From Sinomonas sp. ASV486 (lineage in GTDB: Bacteria > Actinomycetota > Actinomycetes > Actinomycetales > Micrococcaceae), in assembly GCF_030908215.1 (NCBI RefSeq), contig NZ_JAVFJK010000011.1:62001-126000 (forward strand): a stretch of 64,000 nucleotides of DNA, given 5' to 3'. Numbering within the stretch: the first letter of the stretch is position 1; every line of letters starts with the position of its first letter. A program made the translations under genes and the position numbers. Positions 42,773-51,802 of the stretch are shown piece by piece. The notes below the pieces were generated by a model, which saw only the letters and a list, made by a program, of their open reading frames with translations, was not told the origin of the DNA and did not search any database.

Positions 42773-44068
42773 GTGGACGAATCCCAGATGGGTGGCTGGC
42801 GCAAGCCTCGCGGCGCCCCGGCAGGGGCCGGCGAAGCAACCCGAAGGCACCCCCGTGACATGGTGAGGGTTCTCGGCGTCCGCAACTTCGCGTTCTTCTG
42901 GACGGGCCAGCTGGTCTCCGGCACGGGAACATGGATGCAGACCGTCGCCATGGCGTGGCTCGTCCTCCAGATCAGCCACTCCCCGGGGATCTTGGGCACC
43001 GTCACCATGCTGCAGTTCCTGCCGATGATGCTCTTCACCCTTCCGGCCGGGGTCGTGGCAGATCGCCTCCCGAAGCGCGGGCTGCTCATCGCCACCCAGA
43101 GCCTCGCCGCGCTCCAGGCCCTCGTGCTCGGCATCCTGACCCTGCTCGGTACCCCGCAGATCTGGGAGCTCGCCGTCCTGGCCGTCGTCCTCGGGCTCTC
43201 CAATGCATTCAACAACCCGACGCAGCAGGCGTTCCTCCCCGAACTCACGGGCCACGATCTCCTGCCCGACGCGGTGGCGATGAACAGCCTCCAGTTCAAC
43301 GGAACGCGCATGATCGGGTTCGCCCTCGGCGGTGTCGCCCTCGCAGAGCTGTCCGCCGCGGGCGTCTTCCTCATCAACGCCGCAAGCTTCGCCGCCTCGT
43401 TGGCCGCACTCCTGCTCATGCGTCCGGCTGAACTCCACGCGCCGGCGGGCCAGCGCCCGGGGCACCACGCCCTGCGGGAGGGCCTGACCTACACGCGCCG
43501 CACGCCCGCCGTCGTCTTCGTCTTGGCCTCGCTCGCGGTAGTCGGGACGTTCGGCTTCAACTGGCCGGTCGCGGCGCCCCTCATGGCCCAAGACCTGCTC
43601 GACGTCGGAGCGGTCGGCTTCGGGGCGCTCATGGGAGCGTTCGGTGCAGGCTCGCTCGTCGCGGGGGCCGGATTGATCCTCCTCGGGCCCGGCGGACGAC
43701 GTCGCATGGTCACCGCAGGGGCGGTCCTCGCCCTCGTGCTGATCGCCTTGGGCATTTCACGGTCCTATCCCGCGAGCCTCGCGCTCATGGCCGTCGCCGG
43801 CATCAGCGGGACGGTGTACACGACCACCGCGAATTCGTCACTGCAGGCCATCGTGCCGGATCGCCTGCGGGGACGCGTCATGAGCCTGTTCGTGCTCCTC
43901 ATGGCGGGAACGACCCCTATCGGCGCAACGCTGCTGGGGTGGGGTGCGGACGCCTTCGGCATCTCCGCGACCACCATTGCCTTCGGCGCAGTCACGGCCG
44001 TCGGCCTGGGCGCCCTCCTGCTTCACCACCGCCTTGCGTCGAGAAGGGCTCAGCCGCCAGTCGCGTGA
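42773..44068 (+). CDS. MFS transporter (MFS_3/EntS-like exporter)
   Basis: A 431-residue, 12-helix major facilitator of the multidrug/enterobactin exporter class (FAFFWTGQLVSGTGTWMQTVAMAWLVLQI, PAGVVADRLPKRGLLI, SNAFNNPTQQAFLPEL). GTG at 42773 lies 7 nt after TAGCAT, so it is probably leaderless. It converges on the large regulator gene with a 19-bp 3' overlap. The exported compound is unknown; closeness to the monooxygenase modules hints at a shared secondary metabolite. Confidence 0.85.
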   Translation: MDESQMGGWRKPRGAPAGAGEATRRHPRDMVRVLGVRNFAFFWTGQLVSGTGTWMQTVAMAWLVLQISHSPGILGTVTMLQFLPMMLFTLPAGVVADRLPKRGLLIATQSLAALQALVLGILTLLGTPQIWELAVLAVVLGLSNAFNNPTQQAFLPELTGHDLLPDAVAMNSLQFNGTRMIGFALGGVALAELSAAGVFLINAASFAASLAALLLMRPAELHAPAGQRPGHHALREGLTYTRRTPAVVFVLASLAVVGTFGFNWPVAAPLMAQDLLDVGAVGFGALMGAFGAGSLVAGAGLILLGPGGRRRMVTAGAVLALVLIALGISRSYPASLALMAVAGISGTVYTTTANSSLQAIVPDRLRGRVMSLFVLLMAGTTPIGATLLGWGADAFGISATTIAFGAVTAVGLGALLLHHRLASRRAQPPVA

Positions 44069-46275
44069 TCCCGCTCCGCGGCCCAGGCGGCAAGGGCCGC
44101 ACGGTTGCGCACGCCGAGCTTCGCTGTCGCGTGCGCGACGTGGTTCTCCACGGTCCGCTCGGAGACGCCGAGCCTTCGGGCGATCGACCCGTTCGTGTGC
44201 CCGCGCCGGACCAGCTCGGCGACCTCGAGCTCGCGCGGGGTGAGAGCGGAAGGCGAGCGCCCGCCGTCGTGCGCCCGGAGCGCGGCCGCTGCGTCGGCCA
44301 TCGAGAGCCGTTCGCCCTCGCGCCACGCCGCGGCCACGGCCTCGGCACCGGCCTCCCGCTCGGCAGCCGAGCGCACGGCGTCGATGTCGCCGAGGGTGAT
44401 CACGTGGTACCGGCCACCAGCACCTTCGCGGCGGGCCGCGGACGCAGCGGCCCGCACGGCCCCGAGTGGATTCCGCCGCACTTCGATGGCCGCGAGCCGT
44501 GCGAGGGCGATGCCGAGGAGCGAGATGTCTCCGACCCGGGAGAAGTGCTCGACCGCGCCTGCCAGGTATGCCCGCGCCGAGGAATCCCGGTGAAGGTCTG
44601 ACTCGGCAATGCCAAGGTAAGTGAGGATCTGGCCCTGCGACCACCCATCACCCGCCGACTCCGAGACCTCGAGCGCCTCGAGCAGCGCCGGCACTGCCTC
44701 CGCGGGTCGACCGCCGATCACAAATGCGGTGCCGCGCGTGCTCATCGCGCGTCCCCGTCCCGGATCGTCGCCCACCGCGGTGAACGCCTCGACGGCTGCG
44801 GTCCCTGAGTCGATAGCTCCGTGGACGTCGCCGGACAGAAAGCATGACACCGCCCCTAGGTAGTGGCTCATGGCGGCGCCGAGCGTGTTCGGCTCGAAGA
44901 TCGTCAGCGCCTCTCGACTCGCGGCATGGGCCAGGTCAGTCTGCTGGTTGGCGTTGTGCAGGAGCGCCGCGGTGACGAGGCCGCCGCCCCGGACGGCGTC
45001 CGGGCGAGGGTACCTGTCCAGAAGCGCGCGGACACGGAGGAGGCCCTCGTCCTGCGCTACGCGGAACCAGAGGTCACGGCTCGACGCCATGAGGGCAAGA
45101 CCCGATGCCGGATCCGCCTCGGACGCATAGTCGAGGGCCGCACGGAGCTCCGGCAGCCTGTAGCTTGGCGTCGCGTAGCGGGACGATTCGGCGATCGTCG
45201 GGTACTGCGCCCCACCGAACTCGGCCACCATCCACGCGAGGTGCCTCCGCCGCGTGGCCGGGACCATCCCGCTCGCGTCGAGGCCCTCCCTCGCCAACTC
45301 GCGAGGGCTCTCGAGGAGCCGAAAGGTCGTGCGGCCTTCCGGGTCCGTCTCCGATTGGAGCAGGGACCGCGATACGAGATCCTCGAGATCCGTCAGCGAC
45401 GCATCGACGACGGCAGCCGCAGCACGGGCGTCGAAGGGGCTCGCGAAGACCGAGCACGCCTCGAAGACCTCCCGCTGCCGCCCGTTGAGGGCTTCAACGC
45501 TCGAAGCGATGCAGGCGCGCAGGCTCCGGTGGCGTGCCGGCGCCGTCGGCGGCCCAGATGCGAGCGGTTCGAAGCGGCGATCGAGCATCGGGAGCATCTC
45601 GGCCGGGGTGAGTACCGCCATGCGGGCGGCCGCGAGTTCGAGCGCGAGGGGCAGTCGGTCGAGGCGTTCGCACAGCTCGGCCGCAGCCGCGCGGGACGCC
45701 GGTGTGACAGGGAGCGCCGCGCGGACGGCAAGGGCGCGCTCCCAGAAGAGGCTCGCGGCCTCATCATCGAGCATCGGCCCCACGGGGACCACCCGTTCAC
45801 CCGCGACCCGCAGGGGCTGCCTGCTCGTGAGCAGGATGCGGCACGTGGCGGCGCCTTCGAGGAGGGCTACGACGAGCGCCGCGGTCTCGGCGAGGACGTG
45901 CTCCGCATTGTCCAGGACGAGCAGAGCCTCGCCGTCGGCTTCGAGCCACCACAGGATGGAGCCGAGCGCCGATGTCCGCCGTGCGGCGCGAATCCCCGCG
46001 GCATTCGCCACGGCGAGCCCCACGGATCCACCGTCCGTGATGCGGGTGAGGTCCACGAAGACCGTCCGCGCGGCGGCGTCCGACCGCACGGCCTCGATCG
46101 CGAGACGCGTCTTCCCCGCCCCGCCTGGACCCGTGATGGTCACGAGTCGGCTGAGGCTGCGGGCTTCGGCGACGGCGGCAAGCTCTGCAGTACGGCCAAT
46201 GAAGCTGCTCGCGGGAGCAGGTAGACGCCCAACGATCGGCACCTCGGGTGCTTCCGGCGGCGCTCCCACGTCCAT
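44050..46275 (-). CDS. NB-ARC/LuxR-family regulator 1 (large ATP-binding LAL-like)
   Basis: A 741-residue transcription factor. The N-terminus reads VPIVGRLPAPASSFIGRTAELAAVAEA; Walker A is GPGGAGKTR near 60, with LLVLDNAEHVL and ILLTSRQPLRV downstream, then TPR-like repeats. A C-terminal LuxR HTH has LTPRELEVAELVRRGHTNGSIARRLGVSERTVENHV. Such proteins gate transcription with ATP and a small effector. ATG at 46275 follows GATACT by 6 nt, a leaderless arrangement. It is divergent from FAD monooxygenase 1 and has a 742-residue paralogue at 47665. Confidence 0.88.
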   Translation of the reverse strand: MDVGAPPEAPEVPIVGRLPAPASSFIGRTAELAAVAEARSLSRLVTITGPGGAGKTRLAIEAVRSDAAARTVFVDLTRITDGGSVGLAVANAAGIRAARRTSALGSILWWLEADGEALLVLDNAEHVLAETAALVVALLEGAATCRILLTSRQPLRVAGERVVPVGPMLDDEAASLFWERALAVRAALPVTPASRAAAAELCERLDRLPLALELAAARMAVLTPAEMLPMLDRRFEPLASGPPTAPARHRSLRACIASSVEALNGRQREVFEACSVFASPFDARAAAAVVDASLTDLEDLVSRSLLQSETDPEGRTTFRLLESPRELAREGLDASGMVPATRRRHLAWMVAEFGGAQYPTIAESSRYATPSYRLPELRAALDYASEADPASGLALMASSRDLWFRVAQDEGLLRVRALLDRYPRPDAVRGGGLVTAALLHNANQQTDLAHAASREALTIFEPNTLGAAMSHYLGAVSCFLSGDVHGAIDSGTAAVEAFTAVGDDPGRGRAMSTRGTAFVIGGRPAEAVPALLEALEVSESAGDGWSQGQILTYLGIAESDLHRDSSARAYLAGAVEHFSRVGDISLLGIALARLAAIEVRRNPLGAVRAAASAARREGAGGRYHVITLGDIDAVRSAAEREAGAEAVAAAWREGERLSMADAAAALRAHDGGRSPSALTPRELEVAELVRRGHTNGSIARRLGVSERTVENHVAHATAKLGVRNRAALAAWAAERDHATGG

Positions 46276-46333
46276 TCCCACAGTATCGGCGGGGCCGAGA
46301 ACGGGTGTCCAGTGCGCGGCCTGAGTACCCCCT

Positions 46334-46382
46334 GAGTACTTCCACCGATGCGGCGGCCGAGCCACGAAACCTACCGTGAAGG
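46334..46382 (+). promoter_or_regulatory. Shared-motif promoter 1, FAD monooxygenase 1
   Basis: GTACTTCCACCGATGCGGC (46336-46354) is the diverged form of the upstream element seen twice later, and AAACCTACCGTGAAGG (46367-46382) is identical in all three. TACCGT is a good -10. It stands 38-84 bp before the GTG of monooxygenase 1, opposite the regulator gene. Confidence 0.65.
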
Positions 46383-46419
46383 CACCACCGCAAGCCAATG
46401 TCATCAGGAAGGACGCGCC

Positions 46420-47643
46420 GTGGACGCCTCAGCAGATGCAGTGATCGTGGGCGGGGGGCCGACCGGACTCACCGCGGCCGTGGCCCTCACCCTCAGGGGG
46501 CGCTCGGCGACCGTCGTCGATCCGGGCGAGGACCGGAGCGTGGGTTCGCGGGCCCTCGTGGTCCACGCGGGAACGCTCGCCGTGCTCGAGAAGGCCGGCT
46601 GCGCCGCACCGATTCTCAGTGAAGCGGTGCAGCTGCGTTCGATGCGCATGAACAGCCGGCGCGGGCTGCTCACCCACAGTCCCTTCGATACCCTTCCGGG
46701 GCCTTACCCCTTCGCCGCCTCCATCCATCAGGCGCGCACCGAGGCAGCGCTCCGGCGCCGCGCCGAGGAGCTGGGCGTCCGCTTCGTGACCGCCCACGCC
46801 ACCGGCGTCGATCAGGACGAGGGCGCGGCAGCAGTCGCGCTCGACGTCGGCGGGTTCCTCGAGGGCCGCGCGGTGGTCGGGGCCGATGGCATGCACAGCA
46901 CGGTGCGGGAGGCTTCGGGCATCACGTTCCCGGACACGGGGTCGGCCCGGGGCGACGACGCCAACATGGTGCTCGCCGACGTCGTCGCCTCGGGTTCCGT
47001 GGACAGAGTCCACCTGAACGCTTACCCGGGCAGCGGACTGCTGGTGCTGATCCCCCTGCCGAACGGGAGGCTGCGCGTGCTCGCCAGTGTGCGCGACGGC
47101 GAGCGGGCCGAGGACCTCTCGGCCATCCAGGAGCTCATCGACTCACGCGGCCCTCTCCCGCGCCGCGGATCCTCCGGCCGGATCATCGTCGACGAGCTCG
47201 AATGGGCCTCGCGGTTCCACTTCCGGCACCATCTTGCGGAGGGGTTCAGGGTGGGACGTGTGCTTCTCGCCGGAGACGCGGGCCACGTCCACAGCCCGGT
47301 CGGGGGCCAGGGGATGAATCTCGGAATACGCGACGGCTGGTACCTCGCCGAAGCGATCGATGCATCGCTGCAGGCCGACGAGGCCGGGGAGCGCGAGCGG
47401 GCGAGCGCCCTTCTGGACGCCTACGCGACGAACCGGCGTGCAGCAGCCCAAGGCGTCATCGCGGCAACTGGCCGGATGCACCGCATGCTCTTCGCACCCC
47501 CGCCCGTCCGGCCTCTTCGGAACCTCGCCATGCGCATCACCGCCCGGACGCCCGCCCCTGCCCGCCAGGCGCTCGGCCTGTCCGGGCTCCTGGACCGCGG
47601 GCCGCAGCTCCTGAGCCGTGCTTCATCGCCAACTGGAGTGTGA
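46420..47643 (+). CDS. FAD-dependent monooxygenase 1
   Basis: A 407-residue class A flavoprotein monooxygenase. The dinucleotide loop is VIVGGGPTGLTAAVAL (about 8-23), the second FAD motif VGADGMHSTVR and the third VLLAGDAGHVHSPVGGQGMNLGI (near 295-317). Related enzymes hydroxylate phenols, polyketides or tetracyclines with NADPH. The GTG at 46420 has AGGAAGGA upstream and matches the FAD-loop position. It is divergent from regulator 1; the C-terminus ends 21 bp from regulator 2. Paralogue at 50047. Confidence 0.88.
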   Translation: MDASADAVIVGGGPTGLTAAVALTLRGRSATVVDPGEDRSVGSRALVVHAGTLAVLEKAGCAAPILSEAVQLRSMRMNSRRGLLTHSPFDTLPGPYPFAASIHQARTEAALRRRAEELGVRFVTAHATGVDQDEGAAAVALDVGGFLEGRAVVGADGMHSTVREASGITFPDTGSARGDDANMVLADVVASGSVDRVHLNAYPGSGLLVLIPLPNGRLRVLASVRDGERAEDLSAIQELIDSRGPLPRRGSSGRIIVDELEWASRFHFRHHLAEGFRVGRVLLAGDAGHVHSPVGGQGMNLGIRDGWYLAEAIDASLQADEAGERERASALLDAYATNRRAAAQGVIAATGRMHRMLFAPPPVRPLRNLAMRITARTPAPARQALGLSGLLDRGPQLLSRASSPTGV

Positions 47644-47664
47644 AGCCGCTCTTTCGAACCACCC

Positions 47665-49893
47665 TCAGCCCCCGACCGGGTGGTCGGCTGCCCAGCCAGC
47701 CAAGGCCACCCGGTTGCGGATCCCCAGCTTCGCCGTAGCGTGCGCGACGTGGCTCTCCACGGTCCTCTCCGAGATCCCGAGGCGCCGAGCGATCGACGCG
47801 TTCGTGTGGCCCCGCCGCACCATCTCTGCGACCTCGAGCTCGCGCGCGGTGAGCAGCCCGCCACGGGAGGCGCCGGCGTCGAGCGCCCGCAGTCCGGCAG
47901 CCGCATCGGCGAAGGTGATCCGCTCGCCCTCGTCCCAGGCCTGCCGTGCCGGGCCCTCCCCGATGAGTGCGGCCGCGGCCGTCCTGACCCCCGCGATGTC
48001 GGCGAGGGTCCGGGCGTCGTATCGTCCGCTGCCGCCCTGGCGTCTGGCAGCAGAGGCTGCCGCGCGGACCGCCGCCGCGGGCGCTCTGCGGACGTCGAGG
48101 GCTGCGAGCTGAGCGAGGGCGCTGCCATAGACGACGACATCGCCGATCACACCGAAGCGGTCGAGCGCCGCGAGCAGCTTCGCGCGAGCCGACGCGGTGC
48201 GGCCGAGCGCGTGCTCCGCCATCCCCCAGTGGGTCAGGATCTGGCCCTGTCCCCACACGTCGCCAGCCTTGGCGGCGAGTTCGAGGGCGCTCGCGAACCC
48301 TGCGACAGCTTCCTCCGCCCTGCCCGCAAACAGGGCAGCGGCGCTGAGGATTCCGCGCGCGCGTGCCTGCCCGGCCTCATCCCCGACGGCGGCGAAGGCC
48401 TCGAGGGCACGCCGAGCGGCCGCCTCCGCCCGCTCGGCCTCCCCAGCGTAGGCGAGCCCAGCAGCACGGAAGATCTCGACAGCGCCGGCCGCTTCCGTGT
48501 GCGCGTCGAGGATATCGAGGGCCTCCGCGGACCGAGTGCGCATCGACTCCGCGTCCTGTCTCACGAGGCTCAAGCAGGTCGCCGCGACGAGACCCCCGGC
48601 GCGGACCTCGTCCGGGGCCCGGTAGGCATCGAGGAACGCGTCAACCCGGGCCGCGCCCTCGTCCGCCGCCACGAGGCGCCACAGTTCCTCGGTCGAGGCC
48701 ATGAGGCGGAGTCCGGCAGCGGGGTCTGCCCGGAGGGCGAAGTCGAGGGCGGCGCGGAGATCCGGGAGGGCATCGTCGCGGTGCGAGGCTCGGAGGCGGT
48801 CCGCGACGCTCGGGAACCCTTCCCCGCCGAGTTCCTGCACCATCCACGCGAGATGGGCCTCCCGCACGGCGTCGAGGCGCCCGGCCGCCGCGAGCGACTC
48901 TGTCGCGTACTCGCGCAGCGTCCCGAGCATCCGGAAGATCGTCCGTCCCGCCGGCTCGGAGGACGCCTGGAGGAGGGACCGGGACACGAGGTCCTCCAGG
49001 TCTCCGAGCGAGGCGTGCGCGACGACGGCCGCGGCCCTCGCGCTGAACGGCCCCGCGAAGATCCCGCACGCCTCGAACACCTCGCGCCCACGCCCGTCGA
49101 GGGCACCGACGCTCCCCTCGATGGTGGCGCGGAGGCTGCGATGGCGAGCGGGCGCCGTCGTGGGTCCCTCACCGAGGGCGTCGATGCCCCGTTCAAGCTC
49201 CGCGAGGAGTTCGGCCGGGGCCATGACCAGCGAGCGGGCCGCGGCGAGCTCGATGGCGAGCGGCAGCCTGTCGATGCGCTCGCACAGCTCGCGGGCGGAC
49301 GCCCGGGAGGCGGGCGAGTCGGGCAGCGATGAGCGCACGGCGAGGGCCCTCTCCCAGAAGAGTGCCTCGACATCCTCGGCGGACATCGGCCCGACGCTGA
49401 CCACGCGCTCCCCCGCGACATTCAGGGGCCGCCGACTGGTGGCCAGGATGCGTGCGGCGGCGGTGCCTTCAACGAGCTCAGAGGCCAGGCGGGCGGCCTC
49501 GCCCAACATACTCTCCGCGTTGTCCAGGACGACGATGGACTCGCCCCCGAGGTCGAGCCACCACACTACGGCGGCAACTGCCTCCGTCGAAGTGATCCCT
49601 CGGAGGCCAGCCGCCTCCGCAACGGCTGGCGCTAGGGGCGCCCCGGCGGGCAGGCCCGACAGGTCGGCGAACGCGATGCGCTCCGGCGGCGGCGGGTCGC
49701 GCCGCAGGGACTCGAGCAGGATCCTCGTCTTGCCGGCCCCGCCCGGGCCTACGAGGGTCACGACCCGGGTCGCATCGCGGGCTCGGGCTAGGGCGTCAAG
49801 CTCCTCGGCCCGACCGATGAAACTGCTCGCGGGAACCGGAATCCGCGCGGCGAGCGCGGTCATGGCGGCCGACGTCGTATTCCGCGTGGCCAT
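47665..49893 (-). CDS. NB-ARC/LuxR-family regulator 2
   Basis: A 742-residue paralogue of regulator 1, alike throughout: PVPASSFIGRAEELDALA, Walker A GPGGAGKTR, IVVLDNAESML, ILATSRRPLNVAGERVVSVGPM, and the LuxR HTH LTARELEVAEMVRRGHTNASIARRLGISERTVESHV. The start at 49893 (MATRN) lies 6 nt after CATACT, the same leaderless layout as regulator 1. An internal ATG at 49863 is possible. It is divergent from monooxygenase 2, and probably senses a related or identical ligand. Confidence 0.88.
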   Translation of the reverse strand: MATRNTTSAAMTALAARIPVPASSFIGRAEELDALARARDATRVVTLVGPGGAGKTRILLESLRRDPPPPERIAFADLSGLPAGAPLAPAVAEAAGLRGITSTEAVAAVVWWLDLGGESIVVLDNAESMLGEAARLASELVEGTAAARILATSRRPLNVAGERVVSVGPMSAEDVEALFWERALAVRSSLPDSPASRASARELCERIDRLPLAIELAAARSLVMAPAELLAELERGIDALGEGPTTAPARHRSLRATIEGSVGALDGRGREVFEACGIFAGPFSARAAAVVAHASLGDLEDLVSRSLLQASSEPAGRTIFRMLGTLREYATESLAAAGRLDAVREAHLAWMVQELGGEGFPSVADRLRASHRDDALPDLRAALDFALRADPAAGLRLMASTEELWRLVAADEGAARVDAFLDAYRAPDEVRAGGLVAATCLSLVRQDAESMRTRSAEALDILDAHTEAAGAVEIFRAAGLAYAGEAERAEAAARRALEAFAAVGDEAGQARARGILSAAALFAGRAEEAVAGFASALELAAKAGDVWGQGQILTHWGMAEHALGRTASARAKLLAALDRFGVIGDVVVYGSALAQLAALDVRRAPAAAVRAAASAARRQGGSGRYDARTLADIAGVRTAAAALIGEGPARQAWDEGERITFADAAAGLRALDAGASRGGLLTARELEVAEMVRRGHTNASIARRLGISERTVESHVAHATAKLGIRNRVALAGWAADHPVGG

Positions 49894-49952
49894 GCGCCCA
49901 GTATGTGCGCACCCTCATGCAGTGTCTAGGCGGGCGTCTCCGTACCGGCTCC

Positions 49953-49997
49953 GTAGTTCTGCGGATGTTGCGGTCGGCCCCGAAACCTACCGTGAAG
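49953..49997 (+). promoter_or_regulatory. Shared-motif promoter 2, FAD monooxygenase 2
   Basis: TAGTTCTGCGGATGTTGCG (49953-49971) is identical to the element before the cupin gene, and AAACCTACCGTGAAGG (49982-49997) is identical to all three. The -10 is TACCGT. It lies 50-94 bp before the ATG of monooxygenase 2. Confidence 0.75.
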
Positions 49998-50046
49998 GCG
50001 AAGGGTCGGAGGGTCTGCAACCCTCGCCAGAGGAAGGGAGCCAGTC

Positions 50047-51303
50047 ATGAATGCTCAGCCAGACGCAGATGTCGTGGTTGTGGGCGGCGGGCCCGCGGGG
50101 CTCGCAGCCGCCGTGGGGGTTGCGCTTATGGGGCGCACGGCGATCGTCGTCGATTCTGGTGGCGATCGTGGACCTGGTGGACGCGCGGTCATGATGCACA
50201 GCGGCACCCTCCGGGTGCTTTCAACAATGGGCTGTGCCGACGCCATCGTGGCCGAGGCTGCGACGATCGACAGCATGGAGACGCGGACGCCTCGGCACGT
50301 GCTGACCACGGCGCGCTTCACTGCGCTGCCCGGCCCCTACCCGTTTGCCGTGACCCTTCTGCAGGCTCGGACCGAGGCCATCCTCCGAGCGCGCGCCCAG
50401 GAGCTCGGCGTGCGCCTCGTCACGGACCGCGCCATGGGCGTGGTGCAGGACCATCGCGGCTCGGCTGCCCTGCTCGAGGGCGGAGCGTCTCTTGGCGGGC
50501 GGTATCTCGTCGGCGCAGACGGAATGCACGGCACAGTACGCAGAGCCGCGGGGATCTCGTACCCCGATACCGGCGCATCCAGCGGAGATGCAGAGAACTT
50601 GACGCTCGCGGACGTCGTGGCCCCCGGATACGAGCTGCGCGATCGAGCGATCATCCTCACGGGCCCGGGCGGCATGCTTGCCCTCGTACCGCTTCCTCAG
50701 GGCAGGCTCCGAGTGGTCGCGAACCTCCCGGAGGGTCACACAGCTCCCACTGCCGACGCCATCCAGAGTCTTATCGATACCCGGTGGTCACCGCGTCGTT
50801 CGGACCGTCCCCAGATCAGCGTCGATGAGGTTGTCGCTTCTACCCACCTCCGGATCCGGCATCACCTCGCCGACCGGTTCCGGGCGGACCGTGTGCTGCT
50901 CGCGGGGGACGCTGGTCACGTCCACAGCACCGCGGGCGGCCAGGGCATGAATCTCGGGATCCGCGACGGATGGTATCTCGCCCGCGCAATTGCAGGCGCT
51001 CTCGATGCCGAGGAAGCCGCGCAGCCCGACAAGGCTGACGCGCTCCTCGACTCGTACGCCTCGAACCGTCGCGCAGTCGCGGCGCGGGTCATCGACGTCA
51101 CGAATCGCATCAGTCGGATCATGTTCCCTCCCGCGCCGTTCCGACCGCTGGTCTACCTGGGCGTGCGTCTCGCGGAACGTTTCGGTGCGGGCGAGCGTCA
51201 GGCACTCGCACTCTCAGGTCTCCTGGATACCGGCCCCGACATGCTCCGCGGCTCCTCCCAGCACCTGCCGGCTGAGCCGTCAGGCCAGCGCGGGCTGGCC
51301 TGA
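50047..51303 (+). CDS. FAD-dependent monooxygenase 2
   Basis: A 418-residue paralogue of monooxygenase 1: VVVVGGGPAGLAAAVGV at the N-terminus, VGADGMHGTVRRAAGISYPDTG, RVLLAGDAGHVHSTAGGQGMNLGIRDGWYLARAI. The substrate is unknown. The C-terminus ends in SGQRGLA, encoded by a terminator hairpin that covers the stop codon. It is divergent from regulator 2; a cupin and an alpha/beta hydrolase follow under their own copy of the promoter motif. Confidence 0.88.
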   Translation: MNAQPDADVVVVGGGPAGLAAAVGVALMGRTAIVVDSGGDRGPGGRAVMMHSGTLRVLSTMGCADAIVAEAATIDSMETRTPRHVLTTARFTALPGPYPFAVTLLQARTEAILRARAQELGVRLVTDRAMGVVQDHRGSAALLEGGASLGGRYLVGADGMHGTVRRAAGISYPDTGASSGDAENLTLADVVAPGYELRDRAIILTGPGGMLALVPLPQGRLRVVANLPEGHTAPTADAIQSLIDTRWSPRRSDRPQISVDEVVASTHLRIRHHLADRFRADRVLLAGDAGHVHSTAGGQGMNLGIRDGWYLARAIAGALDAEEAAQPDKADALLDSYASNRRAVAARVIDVTNRISRIMFPPAPFRPLVYLGVRLAERFGAGERQALALSGLLDTGPDMLRGSSQHLPAEPSGQRGLA

Positions 51304-51309
51304 CGGCTC
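51274..51309 (+). terminator. Hairpin overlapping the end of monooxygenase 2
   Basis: GAGCCGTCAGGCCAGC (51274-51289) pairs perfectly with GCTGGCCTGACGGCTC (51294-51309) on a 4-nt loop; the TGA stop at 51301-51303 is inside it. The left arm with neighbours (TGAGCCGTCAGGCCAGCG) recurs exactly at 52663-52680. Confidence 0.75.
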
Positions 51310-51321
51310 CGTTGCGGCTCA

Positions 51322-51367
51322 GTAGTTCTGCGGATGTTGCGAACGCCGCCCAAACCTACCGTGAAGG
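51322..51367 (+). promoter_or_regulatory. Shared-motif promoter 3, cupin-hydrolase operon
   Basis: TAGTTCTGCGGATGTTGCG (51323-51341) and AAACCTACCGTGAAGG (51352-51367) reproduce promoter 2 with the same spacing. It lies 51-96 bp before the cupin ATG, downstream of the hairpin. Confidence 0.75.
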
Positions 51368-51417
51368 TAAAAAGAACCGGCGGACCTGGAGCCCGCCACA
51401 CACGAAAGGAGCCGGTC

Positions 51418-51792
51418 ATGCCAAGCGCACGCAAGGAAACCGCGCCCGTCACCATTGACACCCCTGCCTACGCCGCCCGTCTGGTCGAGCTCGGCGGGTT
51501 TACCGTCGCCTATGAAACGATCCGCATCCAGCACGACGCTGCGCCCTTCTTCAAGGGGCTCCCCGACGATCGATGCCCGTGCCCGCACTGGGGTCTGGTC
51601 GTGGCTGGCCAGCTGACTCTCCACTACTCCGACCACGACGAGACCATCGAGGCGGGCGAGACGTACTACGCCCCTGCAGGTCACCTACCGTCGAGCCTGG
51701 CCGGCACCGAGCTGATCACCTTCAGCCCGACCGACCAGATCAACGAAGTCAATGCCGTACTCGCCGCCAACCTAGCTCGGGCGAACGACTGA
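51418..51792 (+). CDS. Cupin-domain protein
   Basis: A 124-residue protein with the cupin pattern CPHWGLVVAGQLTLHYSDHDETIEAGETYYAPAGHLPSS (about 48-85), whose His/Glu positions can bind a metal. It could be an enzyme on a small oxidised product or a sensor. GGAGCCGG precedes the ATG at 51418. It is 10 bp before the alpha/beta hydrolase gene and under the shared monooxygenase-type promoter, so it probably acts on the same compound. Confidence 0.8.
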   Translation: MPSARKETAPVTIDTPAYAARLVELGGFTVAYETIRIQHDAAPFFKGLPDDRCPCPHWGLVVAGQLTLHYSDHDETIEAGETYYAPAGHLPSSLAGTELITFSPTDQINEVNAVLAANLARAND

Positions 51793-51802
51793 GGAGGTCG
51801 CG

